Source: JAFLBI01 sp964616465
GTDB lineage: Bacteria > Bacteroidota > Bacteroidia > Chitinophagales > Chitinophagaceae
DNA length: 64,000 bases
Assembly: GCA_964616465.1 (NCBI GenBank)
Contig: CAZTTO010000011.1
Coordinates: 60,208-124,207 of the forward strand
Reading direction: 5' to 3'
Below, piece after piece: positions 1 to 10,500 of the stretch; position 1 is the stretch's first letter, and the number at the start of each line of letters is the position of its first letter. The position numbers were made by a program, and so were the translations under genes. The notes beneath the pieces are model-generated. The model worked only from the letters and a program-made list of their open reading frames with translations. It searched no databases and had not been told where the DNA came from.

Positions 1-39
1 ATGCAAATTACCTAAGGCCCATTCGACCACCTATCAAGC

Positions 40-1200
40 AAACTTGAATTATGGTTAGTAATACTACTACATCTTTCTAGTTTTGATTACGAACGTTTTA
101 TGCAATAAAAAAAGGTGAGCCATTTTGACCCACCTTATATTTTCTGTGTTTGATTTGCTTCTATCGCTTGATGCTGATCTTAGCTGGCTTATAACGAAGA
201 CCATTTGCTCCATCCAAGTTTACTATGTACAAGCCTTGACTTGACATGTTCTCTTGTCTGCCCAACTCTACTGTTACTTGGTTCTCACCTTGTACTGCTT
301 GGATGGCTCTGCTCATCACTACTCTACCAGTTGCAGCATCTGTCATACGCATGGTTAATGGGGCTTCTACTGCACTGCGGAACTGTATCGTGAACCTACC
401 GTTACTTGGGTTAGGATACAACTGAACTTCCTTAGCTTCTAAGCTGCGTAAGTAGTCTACATCAACCTTTGTAAAGCCAACCTTACCCAAAGTAGTATTT
501 ACAGCCGTATTTGAACCATTTACTTCAATGCTAAACACCACACTTGTTACATCGTTTGCTTTAATCTTTCCACTGATGCCTGAGCTTACAAAATCATTTA
601 AACTGATTTGATACTCACGCTTCGCTTGATCTAGATTAATGCTATACGTATACTGATCATTCCAGTTGGTTACACCTTCTTTTACCAAAGTGATTTTTAA
701 CCTGTGACCACCTGAAGCCTCAAAACGTAATGTTTTATATGCGCTTAAATCCGCTGCAACACCACCGCCTCTTAAAAACTTATAAGCTGTAATATAGTTG
801 CTAGTTGTTCCTTCTATCTTCACATCGCGGAACAATGGGTACTCATCTTGATAAACACGAGCAGCATCATTGCTTACTGTGAAGTTTTTAATAGTTGTTC
901 TAGCTCTATCAAAGTCTAATCCCCATATACCATCACTCATATAGACTAGGTCCATTAACTCACCGTTGATGAACATGCGCACATCACTCTCAAAACCATC
1001 TCGCATATCTAACTCCAATGTAGAACGGCCGCGCTGCTGTATAGTAAATGGTACTGTACGCTTGCTAACAGTTGACTTCTCGTTTAATTTCTCTTCCAAC
1101 TCAAAGTATCCACTACTATTGGCTGTTCCGTTCTCAACACTTAATACCAACTTACTTCCTACGCGCTGACCACTCACCACATACGCAGCTGGTATAACAG
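40..1200. repeat. 1161-bp repeat, copy 1 (3' module of surface gene plus terminator)
   Basis: This segment matches 6348-7508 at a constant offset of 6308 bases, with no difference that I could find by eye. It covers the last ~346 codons of the surface gene ending at 161, the stop codon and ~120 bases of downstream DNA including the terminator. Identity stops abruptly at 1200, inside the coding region, although the two proteins stay homologous beyond it. Bases 3-14 also match at the same offset (6311-6322), while 15-39 are diverged, so a weaker homologous flank reaches the window edge. A conserved, sharply bounded block inside a more diverged homologous region suggests gene conversion or a very recent duplication. 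Confidence 0.95.
107..136 (-). terminator. Rho-independent terminator of the first surface gene
   Basis: Read on the minus strand, AAGGTGGG pairs with the sequence ending in CACCTT (one or two G-T wobbles) around a short AAAA-containing loop. A run of T follows. It lies about 25 bases beyond the stop codon at 161 and is duplicated at 6415-6444. Confidence 0.75.
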
Positions 1201-4200
1201 CATTATTATTTCCTTGAGTTAATCTGCCATATGTGCTAAGTTTAGACAAAATTTCAGAAGCAAGTCGACTTGCTAATCCAGGTGTTTCTCCCCAAACTTG
1301 GAAATTGAACATCGCATCGTCATGCTGTATATCTTTAGTAAACCACTTGCTTTCAATTTGAATTTCACTTCTTCTAGAAGAAGCGCCTGCAGAAAAACTC
1401 ATTGCAAATTCTACGCTTCCATTTTCTTGACGAATTCTATACGAAAGAACCTCAATTCCATTTAACTGAACTTTTTCAATCCCAATTAATTGAGCGCCTC
1501 GCAAACGATCACAAATTGGTTTAGTATGATTATATACTTCATCTAAAGTTTTAGTAGCAAATGCAACAGCACGTGGCACATTACCCCTTGTAAAGTCAAC
1601 ACTCATTACTTCAACCGCATTGGTAAATTGTGTTAAGTCTGTTGGAGAAGTAACAAAGGCTTGATAGCCTTGTAATCCACCTGGCATAACATCACGAAGT
1701 CTAATTTGAGTTGTATTTTCAGTAGCAATTGCTCCTCTTGTAGTTTCTGCGATCGGACCATTCCACTTCGGTGTTGCACCGTAATTAGTTTCACCTAATT
1801 GACCCGCTTTTGCTCGAGCCATATTACGTCTTCCAATTACTTCACCCAAACTATAACTTTCTATACCGCCACCAGAACCACCACTTACACCTTGGGTTAC
1901 AAACACTTCCCTTTCACAAACTGTTACACAACCTGCAGGAGAAGTAATTGTCAAACTCACATTGTAAGGTCCAGGTGCACCATATACAACAACTAAAGAA
2001 TCAAAGGCGATAACTGCATTACTTGTATCACTTGCCTTCCATGAATATATAAATCCTGCTTGAGGAGCAATTGGTTTAAATACAAATCTATGACCTGGGA
2101 ATTCAAGTGTATCAGCATTACTTGTGAAACCGCAAGTTGGATTAGGTAATTGAGTAACTACAAATGGAGACAGAGATGTTCTGTTACATCCATTATCTGC
2201 AGTTACTTTAACAGTAAATGATCCAGTTGTATCTACAACTAAAAATCTTCTGGTAGAATCTTGTAATAAAACTCCGTTTTTGTACCACTGGTATTGACTA
2301 AATCCTGATGGAGCAGAAAGCGTAGTATTCTTACCTGCACATATAGTTGTATCTCCAAGAATTGTTGGTACTGCTACATTACAAATGTAACCAGCATCAA
2401 TAGTTGGATTAACACGTGCAATTCCATTTTGTAACAAATTCATAACTATGGTTGGTGAAAAACCAGTTAGTGAATCTGCATCACTATTATTATCTGTACC
2501 AGCTGTAGGAGTTCTTTTTGTAATAACTCTTCCATCAACTGTAGCCGGGAATCTTACTTGATAATTTCCACTTTCAGTAATTGTAAACTGATAGTAACCA
2601 GGTCTACCTTGATTATCATTTGCAGTAAACAAGGAATCTACTGCTACAAATTGATTAGATCCATCTTGCCTGAATAAAACAACTTTAACCTGGTTAATAC
2701 CATTAGAAGCAGGTTCATTCTGAATACCATCTGCATTATCATCTCTCCAAACATAGTTTCCTAATGATCCAATTGGATAATAACCTGCATCAATTGTTGT
2801 ATTGTGTTTATCTTGACCAGTTCCAGCTGCATTAATTGTTACTAAGCCACTTCTTCCAGTAGATATATTCATATCTGAATTTTCATCTACCTGTGGGGCT
2901 TGGTTAACAACTGGAGTTGGTAAATAATGAGCATAAGAAGTAGGAAACTGAACATAATACTTTCCAGAAGGAAGTTCAACAAATTTGTAGTACCCAGGTC
3001 TTCCAGAAAAATCATTTGCTGTAACTGTAGAATCTAATAATACATCATCACCGCCACCAATTACATTATCAGGACCAGCTCCATATAAATAAACTTTTAC
3101 ACCATTTAATCCAAATGTTGGAGCTTCATCTTGTAAACCGTTCTTATTTACATCAATCCAAACGTAGTTTCCTAAAGATCCAAGTACTGGATTACAGTTA
3201 GTAAACATACCTACCATATTAGGAGTAGCTGGTAAAAGCTGGCTGTTATTATCAGCGCGACTAACTTGATAAGTTATTGAGTTATTCATTCTTAATCCAA
3301 CAGGTGTACCTAATGGTGCACGCATAGGCCAAGTAAACTCTATACTATCTAAAATACCTAATGGTACTGTACGTGTTAATTTTATTGCCTTTACTGTTGT
3401 TATATCAACTGGAGGAATTGCTGTCCAAACAGGAGTTGAACAACCAGCAGGATTTACTGCAGGACTTACATCATTGATACAAGGATTATTTGTAACAGTA
3501 TAAAATACACTTGTATGAGGATCTGAAATTGAAACAGGTCCAACTAAATTAGCAAACCATTGTGATCCTCTATTATCACCAATGAATGGGAAAACATCTA
3601 CCAATACCAAATCCTTAGATGCAACATTTCCTAAATTGGAAACAGTTACTTTATAGTTCACAGGCCCCCCTTCTTGCGCCACTGCAAAATCAGGGAAATA
3701 AACAAAATTAGAATCACAACCAGACTGTCCTTTTCTTGCTCTTAAAGCAACAGAACTGATAACAGTAACTGGAGTATTTGATGTTAGTATATTTTGTTGT
3801 ATACCATTACTGCTTTCCAATCTCATTCTATTATTGATTGTTCCAGCTGGTGTACCAGGTTTAATAACCGTTCTGAAGTCAATTCTAAAAGTTCTTCCTG
3901 GAACCAAAGTGCCAAGTGAAAATCTTAGAATATTTCCCTGAATGGTAGGCTCAATAGAAGTTATGGGCCCATTTGGACTTACACTATAAAATGTAGCAGA
4001 TCCAGGCACATACTCAAGTCTATTATCTAGGGTATCAATAACAACAACATTTTCAGCATTGACTGTTCCTCCTAATTGCACACTAAATCTGTATCCTACA
4101 GTATCACTTGCACGAAAATCTGATGGGCTACTTGGATTTCTACTTTTTGAAGCAGTATTGAAAGATGGATATGGTTTTAAAATTTCTGATGTACTAGTAC

Positions 4201-5722
4201 ATGCTGAAAAATTAGTTGCAACACCATTATAAAAGAATGTTCCTTGAGAAGCATTTGTTACTAAGGTACCATCATCACCAGGGTTGTTTGTTAAATAGGT
4301 GATACCTTCAACTATGGGAGTTCCATCTTTTTTCCCTTCAGCTGCTGATCTAACCCTTCCGGTATAAGATAAATCTTGTCTACTTCCAATAGGTAACGGG
4401 CCTCTTACAGTTATTCGAACATCGGTAATGTATTGTCCAGCTGGCAGGTTAACAGTAACATTTCTTGCTCCACTATTATTTTGAAGGAATTGAGATGTAA
4501 ATGTACCAGCAGTAATGAAGTTAACTTGTGTGTTTGTTTTGTACTGAACAACAATAACTGGATTTGGTGCAAGGCTATCAAAACCGTCTAAGACTGGATT
4601 CACACGAATTACATTCATATCAACAGCACGATCTACAGTATAGTTAATTTGAACAGAATCTAACTCAGTATTTCCATTATTGGCCCAACCCTGACGGAAA
4701 GTATTTCCTGTAGTTGCAGGAAGAACGTGCCTACTTAACCAACTAGCAGTAGCTGCTGTGATTCCGGCACCTGTACATATTAAACTTGCATTTGTAGACT
4801 GTAAAGCAAAGCAAGCTTCACTTCTTCGAACACTTTTTTCTGTAGTTCCAATTGGAAGTGAAGGAACGAATCCAGACAAATTTGCAACATTACATACATT
4901 GGTACCTACTTGAAACGTTGGTGAATTGTATCTAACACTAATATGTGCATTCCCTCCGTTAACAGTACCAGTCCACAACCATGTAATTGTCCTGTTACTT
5001 GCATTATAAACTGGCTGATTAGAACCAGGAAACGCAGTAGCTGCAACAAATACAGCTCCAACTGGAAGAGTATCAATTAAAACTATATCTGTCAAGTTTA
5101 AACTACCTGTTGTAGAAGCAGACGGAACACTCAATGCTAATCGATAAATGGTAATATCATTTGGCGCACCACCTGCGTGACGAGTTTTAGTAATATTAAA
5201 TCTATTACTTGCAACTGCAGTAACAATAGTTGAATTACTTAAAACCGGGCCAGTGGAATTATCTGCATTTACATTATTATCAGCATCTATTGAAGTAATA
5301 ATTGCAGGACCATATCCATTTGGTGTAACTCCATTTTTATACCTAAAACGAATTTGCAACTGTCCTGTGCTTCCAGCTGGTAAAGGATTTACATAAGTGA
5401 TGGTTACGCGATTATTACCTGCATTATAGGCTGCACTTACAACCTGGGTATTATTAAAATTAATTGAGTTGCTAAAATTATTGATATCCCAAGGCTCTAA
5501 ATGCTCTGGAAGATTAATAGTAGCAACTACATTTTGACCATTCTGGTTTAAACTACTCAATTGATAGTTTAATGTATAAATAAACTGTGCCCCAGTTTCT
5601 ATACTATTTACATTAGCACTTCCTTGAACGGTAAATTGAACCTGTGCTTCAGATTTAATTGACAATGCAATTAGAAAAACAAATGCAAGTGATCTTATTG
5701 ATTGGAGTAAATATTTTTTCAT
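161..5722 (-). CDS. Giant T9SS-exported surface protein with DUF11-like and SdrD B-like repeats
   Basis: About 1853 residues. I chose the ATG at 5722 because it gives a clean signal peptide (MKKYLLQSIRSLAFVFLIAL, cut after SEAQ); the longer reading begins at a non-ATG codon inside the upstream gene. The first ~840 residues are repetitive adhesin-like beta domains of DUF11 character. Two SdrD B-like domains follow near residues 849 and 987 (each starting GNYVW.D.N..G.Q.E). Then come an Ig-like domain (~1110-1195, QYQWYKNGVLL) and a PKD-like domain. From ~1286 (ESYSLGEVIGRRN) runs the module shared with the two neighbouring giants. It ends in a type A T9SS sorting domain (LYPNPSNGRFTIQF and a basic end). 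The protein is expected to be cell-surface attached or secreted. The ligand is unknown; adhesion is an inference from domain types. Confidence 0.9.
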   Translation of the reverse strand: MKKYLLQSIRSLAFVFLIALSIKSEAQVQFTVQGSANVNSIETGAQFIYTLNYQLSSLNQNGQNVVATINLPEHLEPWDINNFSNSINFNNTQVVSAAYNAGNNRVTITYVNPLPAGSTGQLQIRFRYKNGVTPNGYGPAIITSIDADNNVNADNSTGPVLSNSTIVTAVASNRFNITKTRHAGGAPNDITIYRLALSVPSASTTGSLNLTDIVLIDTLPVGAVFVAATAFPGSNQPVYNASNRTITWLWTGTVNGGNAHISVRYNSPTFQVGTNVCNVANLSGFVPSLPIGTTEKSVRRSEACFALQSTNASLICTGAGITAATASWLSRHVLPATTGNTFRQGWANNGNTELDSVQINYTVDRAVDMNVIRVNPVLDGFDSLAPNPVIVVQYKTNTQVNFITAGTFTSQFLQNNSGARNVTVNLPAGQYITDVRITVRGPLPIGSRQDLSYTGRVRSAAEGKKDGTPIVEGITYLTNNPGDDGTLVTNASQGTFFYNGVATNFSACTSTSEILKPYPSFNTASKSRNPSSPSDFRASDTVGYRFSVQLGGTVNAENVVVIDTLDNRLEYVPGSATFYSVSPNGPITSIEPTIQGNILRFSLGTLVPGRTFRIDFRTVIKPGTPAGTINNRMRLESSNGIQQNILTSNTPVTVISSVALRARKGQSGCDSNFVYFPDFAVAQEGGPVNYKVTVSNLGNVASKDLVLVDVFPFIGDNRGSQWFANLVGPVSISDPHTSVFYTVTNNPCINDVSPAVNPAGCSTPVWTAIPPVDITTVKAIKLTRTVPLGILDSIEFTWPMRAPLGTPVGLRMNNSITYQVSRADNNSQLLPATPNMVGMFTNCNPVLGSLGNYVWIDVNKNGLQDEAPTFGLNGVKVYLYGAGPDNVIGGGDDVLLDSTVTANDFSGRPGYYKFVELPSGKYYVQFPTSYAHYLPTPVVNQAPQVDENSDMNISTGRSGLVTINAAGTGQDKHNTTIDAGYYPIGSLGNYVWRDDNADGIQNEPASNGINQVKVVLFRQDGSNQFVAVDSLFTANDNQGRPGYYQFTITESGNYQVRFPATVDGRVITKRTPTAGTDNNSDADSLTGFSPTIVMNLLQNGIARVNPTIDAGYICNVAVPTILGDTTICAGKNTTLSAPSGFSQYQWYKNGVLLQDSTRRFLVVDTTGSFTVKVTADNGCNRTSLSPFVVTQLPNPTCGFTSNADTLEFPGHRFVFKPIAPQAGFIYSWKASDTSNAVIAFDSLVVVYGAPGPYNVSLTITSPAGCVTVCEREVFVTQGVSGGSGGGIESYSLGEVIGRRNMARAKAGQLGETNYGATPKWNGPIAETTRGAIATENTTQIRLRDVMPGGLQGYQAFVTSPTDLTQFTNAVEVMSVDFTRGNVPRAVAFATKTLDEVYNHTKPICDRLRGAQLIGIEKVQLNGIEVLSYRIRQENGSVEFAMSFSAGASSRRSEIQIESKWFTKDIQHDDAMFNFQVWGETPGLASRLASEILSKLSTYGRLTQGNNNAVIPAAYVVSGQRVGSKLVLSVENGTANSSGYFELEEKLNEKSTVSKRTVPFTIQQRGRSTLELDMRDGFESDVRMFINGELMDLVYMSDGIWGLDFDRARTTIKNFTVSNDAARVYQDEYPLFRDVKIEGTTSNYITAYKFLRGGGVAADLSAYKTLRFEASGGHRLKITLVKEGVTNWNDQYTYSINLDQAKREYQISLNDFVSSGISGKIKANDVTSVVFSIEVNGSNTAVNTTLGKVGFTKVDVDYLRSLEAKEVQLYPNPSNGRFTIQFRSAVEAPLTMRMTDAATGRVVMSRAIQAVQGENQVTVELGRQENMSSQGLYIVNLDGANGLRYKPAKISIKR

Positions 5723-5739
5723 TGTATAAGTCTTAAGGA

Positions 5740-6171
5740 TTATTGGCAATCTTTTATTGTCACAAATGTGACCTCGCCATGCTTATTAATTCCTATTACT
5801 ACTTTGCAGGCTTTTTGGGACCCATTCAACTGATATTCCCATATAGTATTTGCAACCTTGCGATCTGGCTCTCCTAAAAGAGAAACCAACTCCTTGCTTG
5901 TTGTAGTATATGTTCCCATAACAGCCCCCTCTTCTTTATCACTCTCAACTACATCTGTCAACTTTTCTTTAATTAGTTGCTGAAGCGCTTTGAATGTACT
6001 AACCCGATTAACTTGCTTATTCTCTTTGAAAAATTTGCTCATTTCCTTGAACTCATCAGGGATTATTTGTTGAGAATAAGCGCTTTGTGGTACAACGAGC
6101 GATATTAAAATAGCAAATAATAACGCACCTAATATTAGTCCCATCTGCTTTTTCAGAGGATTCTGGTTCAT
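5740..6171 (-). CDS. Small secreted protein with BamE/SmpA-like C-terminal half
   Basis: About 143 residues. The ATG at 6171 gives a basic n-region, a hydrophobic stretch (LILGALLFAILISLVVP) and a cut near AYSQQ, so it is probably periplasmic or outer-membrane facing. The C-terminal half (SLLGEPDRKVANTIWEYQLNG, then two short strands and a final Cys) resembles the SmpA/OmlA/BamE fold in its LLGEPD..W.Y pattern. That is a resemblance by eye only. It lies between two giant surface genes, ends 17 bases before the start of the downstream one, and has the same orientation, so co-transcription with that gene is likely. Its role is unknown; a chaperone or anchoring helper for the adjacent surface protein is a guess. 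Confidence 0.7.
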   Translation of the reverse strand: MNQNPLKKQMGLILGALLFAILISLVVPQSAYSQQIIPDEFKEMSKFFKENKQVNRVSTFKALQQLIKEKLTDVVESDKEEGAVMGTYTTTSKELVSLLGEPDRKVANTIWEYQLNGSQKACKVVIGINKHGEVTFVTIKDCQ

Positions 6172-6347
6172 AATCGGGGTTTTAAAGTCAATATTTATGC
6201 AAGTTAGATGTAAAGTCATTGGTTTTCAATTAAATTCACCTTAATAGTGTAACAATCTGCACTACATATGATTATTTTTACTCATGCAACAGCAGATTGT
6301 AATAGTTAACGCAAATTACCTAGTCAACATTGTTACACCTATCATGT

Positions 6348-7508
6348 AAACTTGAATTATGGTTAGTAATACTACTACATCTTTCTAGTTTTGATTACGA
6401 ACGTTTTATGCAATAAAAAAAGGTGAGCCATTTTGACCCACCTTATATTTTCTGTGTTTGATTTGCTTCTATCGCTTGATGCTGATCTTAGCTGGCTTAT
6501 AACGAAGACCATTTGCTCCATCCAAGTTTACTATGTACAAGCCTTGACTTGACATGTTCTCTTGTCTGCCCAACTCTACTGTTACTTGGTTCTCACCTTG
6601 TACTGCTTGGATGGCTCTGCTCATCACTACTCTACCAGTTGCAGCATCTGTCATACGCATGGTTAATGGGGCTTCTACTGCACTGCGGAACTGTATCGTG
6701 AACCTACCGTTACTTGGGTTAGGATACAACTGAACTTCCTTAGCTTCTAAGCTGCGTAAGTAGTCTACATCAACCTTTGTAAAGCCAACCTTACCCAAAG
6801 TAGTATTTACAGCCGTATTTGAACCATTTACTTCAATGCTAAACACCACACTTGTTACATCGTTTGCTTTAATCTTTCCACTGATGCCTGAGCTTACAAA
6901 ATCATTTAAACTGATTTGATACTCACGCTTCGCTTGATCTAGATTAATGCTATACGTATACTGATCATTCCAGTTGGTTACACCTTCTTTTACCAAAGTG
7001 ATTTTTAACCTGTGACCACCTGAAGCCTCAAAACGTAATGTTTTATATGCGCTTAAATCCGCTGCAACACCACCGCCTCTTAAAAACTTATAAGCTGTAA
7101 TATAGTTGCTAGTTGTTCCTTCTATCTTCACATCGCGGAACAATGGGTACTCATCTTGATAAACACGAGCAGCATCATTGCTTACTGTGAAGTTTTTAAT
7201 AGTTGTTCTAGCTCTATCAAAGTCTAATCCCCATATACCATCACTCATATAGACTAGGTCCATTAACTCACCGTTGATGAACATGCGCACATCACTCTCA
7301 AAACCATCTCGCATATCTAACTCCAATGTAGAACGGCCGCGCTGCTGTATAGTAAATGGTACTGTACGCTTGCTAACAGTTGACTTCTCGTTTAATTTCT
7401 CTTCCAACTCAAAGTATCCACTACTATTGGCTGTTCCGTTCTCAACACTTAATACCAACTTACTTCCTACGCGCTGACCACTCACCACATACGCAGCTGG
7501 TATAACAG
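6348..7508. repeat. 1161-bp repeat, copy 2 (3' module of surface gene plus terminator)
   Basis: Partner of 40-1200. It contains the 3' ~346 codons of the surface gene 6469-11001 and the downstream terminator. The adjacent non-coding stretch 6172-6347 holds the upstream region of the small secreted gene; I see no other gene in it. The third surface gene (11195-15076) has a clearly homologous but diverged version of the same module, so only two of the three copies have been homogenised. Confidence 0.95.
6415..6444 (-). terminator. Rho-independent terminator of the second surface gene
   Basis: Same hairpin and T-run as 107-136, located ~25 bases past the stop codon at 6469 on the minus strand. 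Confidence 0.75.
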
Positions 7509-10500
7509 TACGACCTGTTTGTTGCACTAAAGATCCATTAGCAGAAAGACGACCTACTATTTGTTCAGTTAACTGTTGCATCAATACTGGTGTCTCAGCC
7601 CATACCTGGAAGTTGAACATCACATCATTACTAGCATAATCTCTAGTAAACCAATTGCTTTGCATTTGGAACTGTGTTGCTCCATTTTTTGCACCTGCTG
7701 AAAAACTTACTGCATACTCAATCTTACCATTAGGCTGTCGAACTGTGTAGCTCAACATGTCAATAGTGGCAATTTCAATTTTTTGAACGTCTAGTAATTG
7801 TGCTCCACGTAAGCGATCGCAAATTGGCTTAGTGTGATTGTAAACCTCATCTAAAGTTTTAGTAGCAAATGCAACAGCACGTGGTACATTACCCCTTGTA
7901 AAGTCAACACTCATGACTTCAACTGCATTGGTAAATTGTGTTAGATCGGTTGGAGAAGTAACATATGCTTGCAATCCGCTTACTTGAGATGGAATTAAAT
8001 CAGCTAGGCGAACTGAGCCTGTACTCATGGTAGCAACACCACCACGATCATTTGAAACTGGACCATTCCATTTTGGAGTTGCACCATAATTGGTTTCACC
8101 TAATTGACCCGCTTTTGCTTTTGCAATATTACGTTTACCAATCACTTCACCTAAACTATAACTTTCTATACCGCCAGTAGCTCCACCACTTACTCCGTTT
8201 GTAACAAAGACTGTTTTTGAGCAAACTGAAGTACATCCACCAGGACCAGTAACAGTAACTGTAACAACATAATTACCTACTTGAGTGAAAGTATGTGATA
8301 CTTGAGTACCAGTTTTTACTGGTGAACCATCTCCAAAATTCCAAGAGTAAGTATTTCCAACAGTAGGAGGTTGAGCAGTAAATACAAAACTATTTCCCGT
8401 AATATCTTGTGACTCATTATTAACAGCAAAGCCACAAATAGGAGCTGGATTTCCATTTAATTTACCCAACTTGACATTAAAATTCAAATTCGATTGAGTT
8501 GGCATGTTTCCAGTCCAACTGTAGGTGATATTACCTGTTAGCGTAAATCCTTGACTCACATTATAACCACGTAGTACCAAATTACTTGAGGTATTTGTTA
8601 CATCAATATTTGAAAGGTTTTCTCCGTTTAATGTTAAATTACTTATTAAGGAATTCCCTGCACTGCTTCCACGAGTGAAGAACCAAATACCATTGAAATC
8701 GGTTGGGAATGCTGAACCAGACGGAGGATTTGTAGGATCAAATTGTAAGGTTCTGGTAGATGCACCTGAGCCAACTGTGAAAATAAATTTATTGTTTCCA
8801 ACAGCAGAAGGATTATAAGTAACAGTAAAAGGAACTGCTACACCATTTTGCCAGTTAAACTCTTGTGTTGGATTAAATACTGTAAAAGGTTGTATTCTAT
8901 GAATATCTAACTCGTACGTACTTGCACCACCAATTCTTGCTTCAGCCGAAAAATCCAACCTACTAAATAAGGCTTCTGCAGCTGATGCTGAACTTCCTAG
9001 ATCCACAATACCTTTTGGATAACAAGGAGCTGGTGCAGGAGGAGGTGGTGGTGGCGGTGGTGTACAATCATTTACTGTAACAACTTGTGTTCTTGTTGCA
9101 GTTCCACAATCATTGCTTACTGTATATGTTATTGTAGTTGTACCTGCAGCTACACCAGTTACAACACCTGATGCACTAACAGTAGCAACCGAAGCGTTTG
9201 AACTGCTCCATGTTCCACCTGCTGTTGCTGAAGATAATTGTGTTGTACTTCCAACACATACTTGTGCTGTACCTGTAATAACAGCTGGCTGAGCTGGAGC
9301 GGCGTTCACAGTAACACTTCTTGAAACAGCGGTTGAACAGCCAGGAGCTGAAGTAACAGTATATGTTATTGTTGCAGTTCCTGTTGACAGACCAGAAACT
9401 ACTCCGTTTGAATTCACAGTAGCAACAGCACCATTAGATGTTGTCCAAACACCACCAGCAGTTGTGCTAGCAAAATTTGTTGTACCACCCACACAAACTT
9501 GTTGTGTGCCAGTTAGAGCAGCTACTGTAGGAGGAACACATGGAGGAGGAGCAACACTACATGGAGTGATACAGCCTAAGAAACGATAATAATGAACCTC
9601 TCCTCCTGATTGCATAAATGATTTACCTACAACCTGACCATCAATGTTTGATTGATTCACTGTCTTTACAATATCTGCACTCGGAGCAAATACTGTACCC
9701 CATATATTGTTGTTTCCATTAATGTTCAGCGTGGTTGTATTGTAGAAATTATATATCACATAACTCGCATCACTTCCTCCTATACCTGCCTGATTCCAAA
9801 CATTCCAATTAAATGTACCTGGGGCATTTACATTCACTACCAATATCCTATTCGCATTCGGCTTATTGTTGAATGTGAATACAGATACATTGTTCAAATC
9901 TGTTCCACTCACATTCAAGACGTTTACTCCATTGTTTAAATTAATCTTTACCTGATTCGGTAAATTTGTATTGCCAATTGCACCTCCATTTGGATTGGTA
10001 AGCGTTGCATTATTTGCACAATTTGATAATGTTGTAGCATTCGCTCTCAAGGCACTGAATGCATCTGAAAAATTCACCAAACCACCCTGTATAATTGGAT
10101 TTGCACTAGCACTTGTAGCTAATGTGTTTGCATTGTTGTTTAAATGTATCCTTGGATTTGCATTGAAATTTCCTGATGTAATTTGAATATTCGTAGCAGC
10201 ATTATTATTATCTCTATACCAAACAGTTGATCCTGTTCCATTGCCAATTTTTACATTACCATTGTTAACTTGGATCTGATTGCCACTGTTATAAAATACA
10301 CGACCGTTTATTAATAAACCAACAGGAATATTATTGACTCTAAAACTTCCTGCAGAATGAATTGCTACCTGATAGTTATTGTTGTTACCAAAAGTTAAAT
10401 TACCACCCATTGCAATTGGACCTTCTGTCTCATTTGTAATTAAAGTAGCTCCATTCTCTAAAAAAACGTTGAACTCCTGTGTGGGAGCTAGTGGATTAAA

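Noticed and set aside
205..1169. Plus-strand open frames 205-393 and 966-1169 (and their twins at 6513 and 7274)
   Set aside because: They are antisense to the surface genes, have no recognisable protein features, and are duplicated only because the DNA is.
40..7508. Assembly duplication as the cause of the identical 1161-bp segments
   Set aside because: Both copies sit in different sequence contexts with intact reading frames and different N-terminal coding parts, so a simple duplication error is unlikely. I kept long-read confirmation as a check.
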